This document shows positions 8,746 to 16,125 of a DNA stretch of 64,000 bases, one piece after another. The position numbers were made by a program, and so were the translations under genes. The notes under the pieces were generated by a model. The model ran no database searches. It saw nothing but the letters and a program-made list of their open reading frames with translations, and was not told the DNA's origin. Origin of the DNA: JBDXHU01 sp039989475 (GTDB lineage: Bacteria > Pseudomonadota > Gammaproteobacteria > Pseudomonadales > Halieaceae); contig JBDXHU010000013.1 of assembly GCA_039989475.1 (NCBI GenBank), positions 62,001-126,000 on the forward strand, given 5' to 3'. Numbering within the stretch: position 1 is the first letter of the stretch; every line of letters starts with the position of its first letter.

Positions 8746-9849
8746 TTGTCCCCGCGTACCTGGGTGATACTCAGCGACAAGCGCGGTGACAATGGCCAGG
8801 TTGACACCATTGTCGATGCGCTGGACTGGCCGGTAGAGCACAAATACGTGCATATGCGCCCCGAGTATGTGCTGGGCAAGCCCCGTTACCGGCCCTCGCT
8901 TGACCATCTCGACCTGGATCAGTCAGACGCCCTGCAGGCGCCCTGGCCGGACTTGATTATCACAGTCGGTCGGCGGCCATCCATGGTGGCGCTGTGGATT
9001 CGTGAGCAGTCCGCCGGACACACCAGGATTGTGCTGGTCGGTAAGCCCTCCGGTCATATGCTGGATTTTTCCCTGGTCATTGCCAGTGCCGAGAACCAGA
9101 TGCCCCCCATGCACAACTTCCTGCCGACCACGCTGCCACTGATGCGTGTTGATCCGCAGCAGGTGCAGCAGGCAGCGCTTGACTGGCGTGAGCGATTCGC
9201 GAGCTACCCAAGGCCGCTTATCGCCCTGCTGATAGGTGGTGAGACCAACCCGTTTATCATGAACCGCAAGGTCGCTAATGACCTGGTCGCTGCCGCCAAC
9301 CGGGTGGTGGATGAATTGGGCGGTACGCCCTATATCACGACCAGTCGGCGCACCACGCCCAGGGTGCTGGAGGTACTGCGCAGGGATTTGCCTGAGCAAG
9401 CGATCTATTTCGAATGGTCGGCAGATGCGCAGGACAACCCCTACCGGGCGCTGCTGGGTTCAGCGGATGGCTTCATTGTGACCGGCGACAGCGTGTCGAT
9501 GATGGTAGAGGTTATTTACCTGCGCAAACCGCTGGCGATATTTCCGCTGCCGGGTGGCTGGCTGGGTGGAATCGACCAGTGGCGACGCTCCCTGGCGCAT
9601 TACCTGTTTAACCCGCGCCAGCAATCGAGAAGAGACATTTGGCGTCATCGGCTGGCGCGCCTGGTCTACTACCTGGATATATTCAAGGTCTTGTGTGCCA
9701 CACGCGATTTTCGCGCCTTCCACCGGCTGCTGGTCGATCAGGGCCTGGCGGTTTGGGCGGGTCAGCCCTTCCAGCCGCCACAAGGTGAGTTGCCGGATGA
9801 TGTCGGGGCAGTGGTGGCGCGGATTAAGTCGCTGTTTCCCGGGCTGTAG
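8746..9849 (+). CDS. ELM1-family (DUF1022) GT-B-like protein, paralogue 2
   Basis: 367 residues from a TTG codon placed 3 bp after the sulfotransferase stop. It keeps the family blocks: DKRGDNGQVDTIVDAL, LQAPWPDLIITVGRRPS, LLIGGETNPFIMN, and VTGDSVSMMVEVIYLRKPL followed by IFPLPGG. It is the most divergent of the three paralogues, with Glu-Thr-Asn replacing Asp-Ser-Gly in the glycine-rich loop and a ~60-residue C-terminal extension rich in Arg and aromatic residues. The fold resembles GT-B glycosyltransferases, so a sugar-transfer role alongside the upstream sulfotransferase is reasonable, but this family lacks a proven bacterial reaction that I can name. Its end is 2 bp from the convergent oxygenase gene. 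Confidence 0.78.
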   Translation: MSPRTWVILSDKRGDNGQVDTIVDALDWPVEHKYVHMRPEYVLGKPRYRPSLDHLDLDQSDALQAPWPDLIITVGRRPSMVALWIREQSAGHTRIVLVGKPSGHMLDFSLVIASAENQMPPMHNFLPTTLPLMRVDPQQVQQAALDWRERFASYPRPLIALLIGGETNPFIMNRKVANDLVAAANRVVDELGGTPYITTSRRTTPRVLEVLRRDLPEQAIYFEWSADAQDNPYRALLGSADGFIVTGDSVSMMVEVIYLRKPLAIFPLPGGWLGGIDQWRRSLAHYLFNPRQQSRRDIWRHRLARLVYYLDIFKVLCATRDFRAFHRLLVDQGLAVWAGQPFQPPQGELPDDVGAVVARIKSLFPGL

Positions 9850-9851
9850 CG

Positions 9852-10478
9852 CTAGCGCATACCCAGTACGTTTTTCATAAAGTGGGTGCCAAAGCGGCTG
9901 ATGCGCTGGGTGGCGATGGCCAGCGGACTCTGGTCGAGGTAATTTACCTGGACCATGCGTCGTTCGCCGACAAAGCGGGTATGGCCATGCCATGAGTGGT
10001 TGGTGCGGCGGAACGCCAACAGAGTGCCCCCCAGCGGCTTGACCTGGGCAGTATAGTCCTCAATGTCAGTGGCAGAGCGCAGCATGCGCAACTGGCCGTC
10101 TTCGTGTTCCCAATGCTCATTGAAATACACCAATACCGTAATCACTTTACTCTTGTGATCGGTGTGGATGTTGCCGTCGGTGCGCTCACAAAATTTACGT
10201 ACGGTAACCGTCGTGGGTAGCGTGGCCAACTCCATATCGAAGCGCTCGCCCAGGGTCCTGGCAAAGTCCTCGCCCTGCAGTTCATCCATGAGCTCGGCAA
10301 AGGCCGGGCCGTATTGCAGGTTATCCAGGGAATGATTGGCGGCACTGTCGATGGCCGGGTAATCGGCGTTGACCCGCGCCAGTTGCTGGGCACCCAGAAA
10401 GTCCGGCACCACCATGAAATCGAAGGGATCGGTGTTCAGCGGCGCGGCAGACAGTAGCTCGAGATTCATCAGTGACAT
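9852..10478 (-). CDS. Fe(II)/2-oxoglutarate-dependent oxygenase, small
   Basis: 208 residues with a double-stranded beta-helix metal site: His105-x-Asp107 in GNIHTDHKSK, a distal His in NHSWHGH (161/164) and the 2OG-anchoring Arg in GERRMVQVNY (~173). It resembles prolyl-4-hydroxylase-type (2OG-FeII_Oxy_3) enzymes, which hydroxylate proteins, sugars or lipids using 2-oxoglutarate and O2. It is a single-gene leftward unit between rightward genes of the lipid locus. The substrate is unknown; hydroxylation of a lipid chain or a sugar ahead of sulfation would fit the neighbours. A second oxygenase with a different sequence lies at 25103-25819. Confidence 0.82.
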   Translation of the reverse strand: MSLMNLELLSAAPLNTDPFDFMVVPDFLGAQQLARVNADYPAIDSAANHSLDNLQYGPAFAELMDELQGEDFARTLGERFDMELATLPTTVTVRKFCERTDGNIHTDHKSKVITVLVYFNEHWEHEDGQLRMLRSATDIEDYTAQVKPLGGTLLAFRRTNHSWHGHTRFVGERRMVQVNYLDQSPLAIATQRISRFGTHFMKNVLGMR

Positions 10479-10611
10479 GCGCGCATTTTAATTGGCGCTC
10501 GACCGCCCCGGCAAGCGCCTGCGGCGGCGAAGCTTGGTAATAGTGCGGCAAATCAAGATTTCGGGTATCATGCGCCGCCTTTCAAAGACAGCGCTGGAGA
10601 GCTCCTCACAC

Positions 10612-11529
10612 ATGGCCGACAAGGCACGTGTCGCACTGCGACACCTGATTATGCTGCTGTGTTTCTGGTTGCCCGCCGGCAGGCGCAAGCGACTGGAACG
10701 CTGGCTGCGTGGTCGAGAAGAGTTCAAGAAGCTACAGCGGTCCGACTGGGTATTGATGAGCTGGGGCAAGTCCGGGCGTACCTGGCTGCGGGTTATGCTT
10801 TCGCGCGCCTACCAGTTGCAGGGAGAGCTTGCCTCCAACGAGTTGCTGGACTTCGATAATTTTCGCCACAGCAATGCATCACTGCCAGCGGTATTCTTTA
10901 CCCACAACAATTACCTGCGCAACTACACTGGCAACTGGGACTCCAAGACCCACTTTGCTGGTAAGCGCATCGTACTGTTGGTGCGGGATCCCCGCGATGT
11001 GGCGGTCTCCCAGTTTTTTCAGTGGCAGTTCCGGATGCGACCCAACAAGAAGTTTATTAACGACTATCCGCCGCATGGTGCCGATATTTCTACCTGGGAT
11101 TTCGTAATCGATAAGGACGCCGGCGTGCCGCGCATCGTCGATTACTTTAACGGCTGGGCTCGCGCCATCCCCGAACTGGAAGATGTGTTGATTGTTCGTT
11201 ACGAGGATATGCGCAAGGATCCGGGAGCCGTGTTGGCGCGCATCCTTGAGTTTACCGGCAACCCGGCATCGCAGCAGCAGGTCGCCGAGGCGGTGGAGTT
11301 TGCCGCCTACGACAATATGAAAAAGATGGAGCAGGACAAGTTTTTCAAGGGCAGTGGCGCTCGCGTTAAGCCGGGCGACAAGGACAATCCGCAGTCCTTT
11401 AAGGTGCGCAAGGCCAAGGTCGGTGGCTATCGTGATTACTTCACTGACGAGCAGTGCGAGCAACTTGAAAAGCTGGTGGCAGAGCTGGACCCGGTATTTG
11501 CTTACGACAATGGGAGTGAATCGACGTGA
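10612..11529 (+). CDS. PAPS-dependent sulfotransferase, paralogue 2
   Basis: 305 residues from the ATG at 10612, preceded by GGAGA 11 bp upstream. The frame is open further up and an ATG at 10570 is possible, but residues before Met-Ala-Asp-Lys lack family similarity. PAPS loop: WGKSGRTWLRVML; 3'-phosphate site: LLVRDPRDVAVSQFF; C-terminal motif: KVGGYRDYF. It is closely related to the next gene and to 23248-24192, sharing FFTHNNYLRNYTG and YDNMKKME blocks. Its stop overlaps the next start (GTGA), which points to tandem duplication and coupled translation. Probably sulfates a glycan or lipid head group. Confidence 0.86.
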   Translation: MADKARVALRHLIMLLCFWLPAGRRKRLERWLRGREEFKKLQRSDWVLMSWGKSGRTWLRVMLSRAYQLQGELASNELLDFDNFRHSNASLPAVFFTHNNYLRNYTGNWDSKTHFAGKRIVLLVRDPRDVAVSQFFQWQFRMRPNKKFINDYPPHGADISTWDFVIDKDAGVPRIVDYFNGWARAIPELEDVLIVRYEDMRKDPGAVLARILEFTGNPASQQQVAEAVEFAAYDNMKKMEQDKFFKGSGARVKPGDKDNPQSFKVRKAKVGGYRDYFTDEQCEQLEKLVAELDPVFAYDNGSEST

Positions 11530-12464
11530 AGCTGACGGTGCAGAACGCCAGGCAAGCACTGCAGACAGCGCGCAAGAAGCTGTCTCGGCGAATCTTGCAT
11601 TGGCGCATGCGAGGACACTCGGAAGCGGAGATTCTGCGGGAGGAGCGCAAGCTGCGCGGCGTCGAGCAGTATGACAAGCTGCAGCGAGCCGACGTTGTGG
11701 TAGTGTCCTTTGGCAAGAGCGGCCGCACCTGGCTGCGAGTGATGATCTCCCACTTATTCAGGGTCATGTACAAGCTGCCGGAGAATGCCATCCTGGGTTT
11801 CGATAACTTTCACAACCTGGAACGGCGCGTACCCAGGATCTTTTTTACTCACGACAACTACATCAAGGACTTCACGGGCGATTTTGAGACCAAGCAGCCC
11901 TTTTATCACAAGCGAGTGATTCTTTTGGCGCGCGACCCGCGCGATGTGGCCGTGTCGCAGTTTTTCCAGTGGAAGTTTCGCATCAAGCCGACCAAGGTGG
12001 CGATTAACAATTATCCGCCGCGCGGCTCTGACATCAGCCTGTTTGATTTTGTGACAGGGGATAACGGCGGCAGCATGCAGGCGGTGACGGATTATCTCAA
12101 CCTGTGGGCGAAGGAGGCGGACAAGCTGGATAACTTCCTGCTGGTTCGCTACGAAGACCTGCGTGCCCAGCCGCATGAGCAGTTGCGCAAAATGCTGGAT
12201 TTCATGCAGGTCGACGCCAATCAAGAGCAAGTTAATGCGGCGGTTGATTACTCTTCATATGAGAATATGAAGAAGATGGAGAGCAAGCAGCAGTTTCGCC
12301 TGGCCGGTGGCCGCATGATGCCGCGTGACAAGGACAATCCCAACAGCTACAAAGTGCGCCGCGCGAAGGTCGGCGGCTACCGGGATTACTTTGATGACAG
12401 CGAGGTGGCACAAATCGACCAGCAATTGCAGGACTCACTGGCTTCCCTGTTCGATTACCAGTAA
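11526..12464 (+). CDS. PAPS-dependent sulfotransferase, paralogue 3
   Basis: 312 residues starting with GTG inside the upstream gene's stop (4-bp overlap). PAPS loop FGKSGRTWLRVMISH, 3'-phosphate site LLARDPRDVAVSQFFQWKF, basic region KVRRAKVGGYRDYF near the C-terminus. It is a tandem paralogue of the preceding sulfotransferase. The N-terminal ~40 residues, rich in Arg and Lys (KLSRRILHWRMRGHSE), differ from its partner and may form an amphipathic membrane-surface helix. Two near-identical folds in one transcript suggest sulfation at two positions or on two acceptors, which is inference only. Confidence 0.86.
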   Translation: MKLTVQNARQALQTARKKLSRRILHWRMRGHSEAEILREERKLRGVEQYDKLQRADVVVVSFGKSGRTWLRVMISHLFRVMYKLPENAILGFDNFHNLERRVPRIFFTHDNYIKDFTGDFETKQPFYHKRVILLARDPRDVAVSQFFQWKFRIKPTKVAINNYPPRGSDISLFDFVTGDNGGSMQAVTDYLNLWAKEADKLDNFLLVRYEDLRAQPHEQLRKMLDFMQVDANQEQVNAAVDYSSYENMKKMESKQQFRLAGGRMMPRDKDNPNSYKVRRAKVGGYRDYFDDSEVAQIDQQLQDSLASLFDYQ

Positions 12465-12520
12465 ACAGGCAGCCTCGGCGCGTTTAGACGCTACACTTAC
12501 TATTTGGCAGGAGTTTTTCC

Positions 12521-12841
12521 ATGTTAGTCAGGATTTTCAAGTTGATCACGATGGTGGCACTTTTTGCAGCCGCCTCCCAGCTGCAGGCTCAGGTGGTGCA
12601 GGAGAGCATGACGCGGGTCACCGAGCGCGACGGTATTGTCGAGGTGTGTGGCGAGGGTAATGGTCTTGCCGCCTGTCGCGACCGTAACGGTCAAACCTAT
12701 GCAGAAGAAATTGCCGGGCCGGATGTTCAGGCCGAGAGCAGTGGTGAGCTTGCCAACCAGGCGGCCCGAATTCGCAATGAGTCTCCCGAAGAACTGGAGA
12801 AGACTATTACCGAGATGGAACAGGGCAGTCAGCCCTACTAA
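12521..12841 (+). CDS. Small exported protein of unknown function
   Basis: 106 residues with a clear signal peptide (LITMVALFAAASQLQAQ, cleavage likely after Ala near residue 23) and a GGAG ribosome site upstream. The mature part is short, acidic and has one cysteine pair (VCGEGNGLAACRD) followed by a helix-prone Glu-rich tail. I do not recognise a family. It lies just after the tandem sulfotransferases on the same strand and converges on a leftward pair of small exported proteins, so it may belong to a periplasmic set. Confidence 0.7.
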   Translation: MLVRIFKLITMVALFAAASQLQAQVVQESMTRVTERDGIVEVCGEGNGLAACRDRNGQTYAEEIAGPDVQAESSGELANQAARIRNESPEELEKTITEMEQGSQPY

Positions 12842-12850
12842 TCCAGCGGT

Positions 12851-13117
12851 TTAGCGGTTCTGCCTGATCGTTGTCAGTATGCCGGCCCCGGAAAAACGCA
12901 GCTCGTAGGTTCTGCCGCTTATCTCATAGATATAGGTGTAGCTCATGATCTGGGTGGGCTGACCGCATTTCTTGATGACTTCGTACATGGTGGGGCCGTG
13001 CAGTCCGCCATCCTCAATCAGGTGAGAGCCGCAGCGCATGGAGGCGGCCAGGCTGGGAGTTGGCTGTAGTAGCAGTGCCAGCCCCACAAGTGTGCTGCCA
13101 ATCAGTGATAATTTCAT
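12851..13117 (-). CDS. DUF2845-family small periplasmic protein
   Basis: 88 residues: signal peptide to about residue 25, then MRCGSHLIEDGG and YEVIKKCGQPT, the two-cysteine pattern of DUF2845 proteins, and a short C-terminal beta stretch. The cysteines may form a disulfide in the periplasm. Function is unknown for the family. Its start overlaps the stop of the upstream gene as TAATG, so the two are translated together. Confidence 0.75.
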   Translation of the reverse strand: MKLSLIGSTLVGLALLLQPTPSLAASMRCGSHLIEDGGLHGPTMYEVIKKCGQPTQIMSYTYIYEISGRTYELRFSGAGILTTIRQNR

Positions 13118-13650
13118 TATTTCCGCCCTCCCGGTAACTGATAAGAGAGACTGGGCAAGAGCAGGATTCCGTTCTTGACCGCTATATTCTCAATACTGCC
13201 GGTGCCGGCAATAATGTGCCGTAGCGGCGAGCGCACAATGAGGCGGCTGCCTCCGCTAATACCCTCGAAGCGTCCGCTGCCGCCGGTCAGTGTGAACTTG
13301 CCCTTGCAGGCTCCGATTTCACCGGTGCACTGGTAATCGGCGAACACGGTGTCGGTGGATGATTCAGTGATCATGCAATTACCGTGGCCCCTGATTTTGG
13401 CATCGTCGCGATGCATTATCAGTTTCACAGTGCATTCCATGAAAGCTTCATCGAGCTTGCCCGTCGAGCTTTCGATGTACATCACGCCATCCATGCTACC
13501 CAGGAATTCCTGCTCACTCACGCTGACCTGGAAAACCTGGCCGTGACCATTCCAGGATACAGCGGCCTTTGCTGATTCGGCCTGTACGCTCTGGGCCAGC
13601 AGGGCGGATGCGCATATCAGTAAGGCTAAGCACGCGTTTTGCTTCTTCAT
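13117..13650 (-). CDS. Exported protein of unknown function
   Basis: 177 residues with a standard signal peptide (ALLICASALLAQSVQA). The mature protein is mostly predicted beta strand, with four cysteines (MECTV, GNCMI, YQCTG, GACKG) likely in two disulfides, and a TGGSGRFEGISG turn seen in beta-sandwich or allene-oxide-cyclase-like barrels. I cannot name a family. It is the first gene of a two-gene leftward unit with the DUF2845 protein. Confidence 0.7.
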   Translation of the reverse strand: MKKQNACLALLICASALLAQSVQAESAKAAVSWNGHGQVFQVSVSEQEFLGSMDGVMYIESSTGKLDEAFMECTVKLIMHRDDAKIRGHGNCMITESSTDTVFADYQCTGEIGACKGKFTLTGGSGRFEGISGGSRLIVRSPLRHIIAGTGSIENIAVKNGILLLPSLSYQLPGGRK

Positions 13651-13801
13651 AGCAATTGCTCTCGACTCTGTTTTTACTGAGTATAGTCCAGCTTTTTACC
13701 TGCCGAACCTGTCATTGGCTTGGTAATTAATACCATTGCAAAGCCGGTATTTTCAGCTCACTGTGCCAGCATAAACGCATTTTTGAACTGGGGGAAATGC
13801 T

Positions 13802-14089
13802 ATGTTGATGCTACGCGGTAAGCCACGCGGTAAGCTAAGCGGAAAACCACGCGGTAAGCCACGCGCCGAGATGGGCGCTATGTTGCGCAGCAGTCTGGCG
13901 GCGCTGGTCTGTCTGCTGGGCTTCACAGTCCTGTCTGGCTGCACGGCCATAGCGGTTACCAGTGCCGTGGTAGGCACCGCGGCTGCAGTGGCTATAGAGG
14001 TCGTCGAAGTGCCCTTCGAAGTCGCCGGGGCCGTCTACGATGCCAGTACGGACGATGACGAAGATGAGGACGAAGCCGCGGAAGACTAG
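13802..14089 (+). CDS. Small lipoprotein with a repetitive basic leader
   Basis: 95 residues. A lipobox LSGC with upstream hydrophobic segment LAALVCLLGFTV marks an outer- or inner-membrane lipoprotein; the mature part is Ala/Val-rich and ends in a very acidic tail (DDDEDEDEAAED). The ATG at 13802 has a strong GGGGGA site 7 bp upstream, so a 26-residue leader made of Arg-Gly-Lys-Pro repeats seems to be translated. A later ATG at 13880 would give a normal short signal peptide without it. The last 4 bp overlap the convergent oxidase gene. No family recognised. Confidence 0.6.
   Translation: MLMLRGKPRGKLSGKPRGKPRAEMGAMLRSSLAALVCLLGFTVLSGCTAIAVTSAVVGTAAAVAIEVVEVPFEVAGAVYDASTDDDEDEDEAAED
13813..13865 (+). 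repeat. 12-bp direct repeats in a lipoprotein leader
   Basis: Four consecutive 12-bp units (13813, 13825, 13837, 13849; consensus ACGCGGTAAGCC, the third most diverged) plus a 5-bp partial fifth. They are in phase with the gene and encode repeated Arg-Gly-Lys-Pro, so gain or loss of a unit would not shift the frame. Confidence 0.85.
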
Positions 14090-15180
14090 CCTTGCAGTGT
14101 CTCGCGATTTTGTCCGAGAAAATCGATATTGAAATCCGTGCCACCCTCGCACACAAGGTCTACCAGGATTTCCGCCAGTACTGGTGCGAATTTGAAGCCA
14201 TGGCCTGAGAGGCCGGCGGCGAATGCCACGCGGCTGCTGTCGGCGACCCGATCAACAATGAAATTTGCGTCAGTCGTCATTGTGTAAAAACAACTTTGAT
14301 GCGCCAGTGCTTGCGCGTCCACACCGGGCAGGTGTTCGCTAACGAAATCCTGTACCCGGGCGCTGTCCTCGGCATCAGGCTCGCGACTCGCTTGCAGCGG
14401 GTCAGAAAGTGCTTCACCACCGCTGTGTTCGCCCAGTTTCAGGCGACCATCCATTGCCGGGAAGCCATAAAATTGTCCCTGCTCCAGTTCCAGGAAAAAG
14501 CCACTGCGATAGCGCTTGTCTGCGCAGGGGTACCAGTGCACATGCTTGCGAGTGACGGTAAGCGGCAATTGCAAATCACTCAATAGCTGCGGGTTCCAGG
14601 CGCCGGCGGTAATGATCAGGCGCTCGGCCGTGTAGTGGCCCAGCTCGGTACTGACCAGGGTGCCGTTCCCGGTTTCCGCCCAGCTGTTGACGGCTTCATC
14701 CCAGCGATGCTCGGCGCCGGCGGCAATGGCCCGCTCCAGATGGCTTGTCACACAGCGCTCTACCGGTAGCCAGCCGGCATCGGGTTCAAAGACTGCCTGG
14801 TGCCCCGGAGGCAGTTGATACTGGCTGTAGTCCTGCGGCTTCAGTTCTTGCAGCGCTAGTTGATACTGTTCCGCGGAGGCTCTTACTGCACTGAGCACCT
14901 CGCCATCGGGCGGTCCTGCGTAAAACACGCCACTGCGGTGCAGCAGGCTGCTGTCCAGTTGATCCCAGAGCTGGTAGCTGCGTCGCAGCAGGGGTACGTA
15001 ATCAGGGTGTTCAAAATAGGACATGCGAATCATGCGTGATTCGCCGTGGGAACTGCCGCGGTCATGAGCCGGTGGGAAGCGATCCAGCCCCAGCACCTTC
15101 AGGCCGCGTCTGGCGGCCTCGCACATGCAGGCGCTACCGACACCGCCGGTACCCAGCACGATTAGGTCGTAGTGGGTCAT
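14086..15180 (-). CDS. solA: N-methyl-L-tryptophan/sarcosine oxidase family flavoenzyme
   Basis: 364-residue monomeric sarcosine-oxidase-type protein. Dinucleotide fold VLGTGGVGSACMCEAARRG at the N-terminus, RGSSHGESRMIRMSY (~41-55), the probable covalent FAD Cys297 in CFYTMTTDANF, and GHGFKFAP near the C-terminus. Such enzymes oxidise secondary N-methyl amines, releasing formaldehyde and H2O2. Length and motifs match SolA, but substrate cannot be assigned within the family. It sits alone on the minus strand between a lipoprotein and glycosyltransferase genes; a link with the lipid locus is not evident unless it acts on an amine-containing head group. Confidence 0.82.
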   Translation of the reverse strand: MTHYDLIVLGTGGVGSACMCEAARRGLKVLGLDRFPPAHDRGSSHGESRMIRMSYFEHPDYVPLLRRSYQLWDQLDSSLLHRSGVFYAGPPDGEVLSAVRASAEQYQLALQELKPQDYSQYQLPPGHQAVFEPDAGWLPVERCVTSHLERAIAAGAEHRWDEAVNSWAETGNGTLVSTELGHYTAERLIITAGAWNPQLLSDLQLPLTVTRKHVHWYPCADKRYRSGFFLELEQGQFYGFPAMDGRLKLGEHSGGEALSDPLQASREPDAEDSARVQDFVSEHLPGVDAQALAHQSCFYTMTTDANFIVDRVADSSRVAFAAGLSGHGFKFAPVLAEILVDLVCEGGTDFNIDFLGQNRETLQG

Positions 15181-15193
15181 TGCACCGGCCGCG

Positions 15194-16084
15194 CTAGGCG
15201 CCTACCAGCTCGAATGCGTCCTTGCGTAGATGCCCCTGTTCTATCTCCTCGCGCAACATCGACTCGCTTATATGGCCTTGTTCCAGGCACTCCCTGACCA
15301 GGTCAAAAAAGAATTTCTCCTGGGCCGGGTCTGGGTGGGCGGCGTAGGTGCCGGCAAACTTGTAGTCTCCGAACAGTGCCCGGCGCGCCCGTCGCAGCCA
15401 GTGGCGAGGAGGGAATAGTTGAAATGTATCTGCTGGTCTATAGTCGATTTTTAAGCCGGTCTTCCAGGGTTGGGTTTTACGTTTGGTATTGTGCAGCAGC
15501 CTGGTCTCATCCGTCAGCTGGTCGAAATCATTCCACTGTGTTTCGAGCAGGCCTATCGTGCCTGGCTCCTCCAGTTTCAGGGACACCCAGTCCATGTAAT
15601 CCCGGCGCACGTCCGGCTCGAACATTTCTGAAAAATCGTTCTCAAAGCGCCAGTGCTTGAGTTTGGCGCAGTCGAGCAGCATAACGCTGGAGGCGAAAGC
15701 GCCCTTGCGCCCCTTGCGCCCAGATTTGGGCCGGCACATGATGGCGGCGCCCTGCATGTCCCTGCTCAGCAGTTCCCAGATGTCGCCGATGGCGAAAATA
15801 TCCGGATCCATGACCACCGCGCGCCCCTCATAGTTCATCAACCCCGGCGGGGCGAAGCGCAGTGGTGTGAAGGACTGCAAATCCTGGTTGACCCAGGGAC
15901 GCATCTCGCCATCCCGGCGGTAGCGCTTGCCCTCGTGCTCCAGCATGCAGGGATAGTCCTTGACCTCGATAAACCTGACATCAAATTCTGAGGCGTGACT
16001 GGAATTTCGCTGCAGTGAGAAGCGGCTTACCAGCGCGCCCAGCATTTGCTTGTGGTTGGTGTGTATGAATACGGTGGGTTTCAA
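15194..16084 (-). CDS. GT8-like glycosyltransferase, paralogue 1
   Basis: 296 residues from a TTG codon, the only plausible start before the conserved FIHTNHKQMLGALVS block. A GT-A metal site of Asp-x-Asp type is seen in VVMDPDIFAIGDIWELL (Asp93, Asp95), and LLHNTKRKTQPWKTG (~195-209) matches the C-terminal His/Lys/Trp region of GT8 (glycogenin/LgtC-type) enzymes. The family here has its own tail, FFFDLVRECLEQGHISE. It probably transfers a sugar from a UDP-sugar to the lipid or glycan made by the locus. Paralogues are at 17192 and 24195. It is divergent from the third ELM1-family gene with only 41 bp between, so the two may share regulation. Confidence 0.72.
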   Translation of the reverse strand: MKPTVFIHTNHKQMLGALVSRFSLQRNSSHASEFDVRFIEVKDYPCMLEHEGKRYRRDGEMRPWVNQDLQSFTPLRFAPPGLMNYEGRAVVMDPDIFAIGDIWELLSRDMQGAAIMCRPKSGRKGRKGAFASSVMLLDCAKLKHWRFENDFSEMFEPDVRRDYMDWVSLKLEEPGTIGLLETQWNDFDQLTDETRLLHNTKRKTQPWKTGLKIDYRPADTFQLFPPRHWLRRARRALFGDYKFAGTYAAHPDPAQEKFFFDLVRECLEQGHISESMLREEIEQGHLRKDAFELVGA

Positions 16085-16125
16085 ACTGTTTGGTCTCGGC
16101 TGTTGGTGTGGGATAGTCTACCGCC

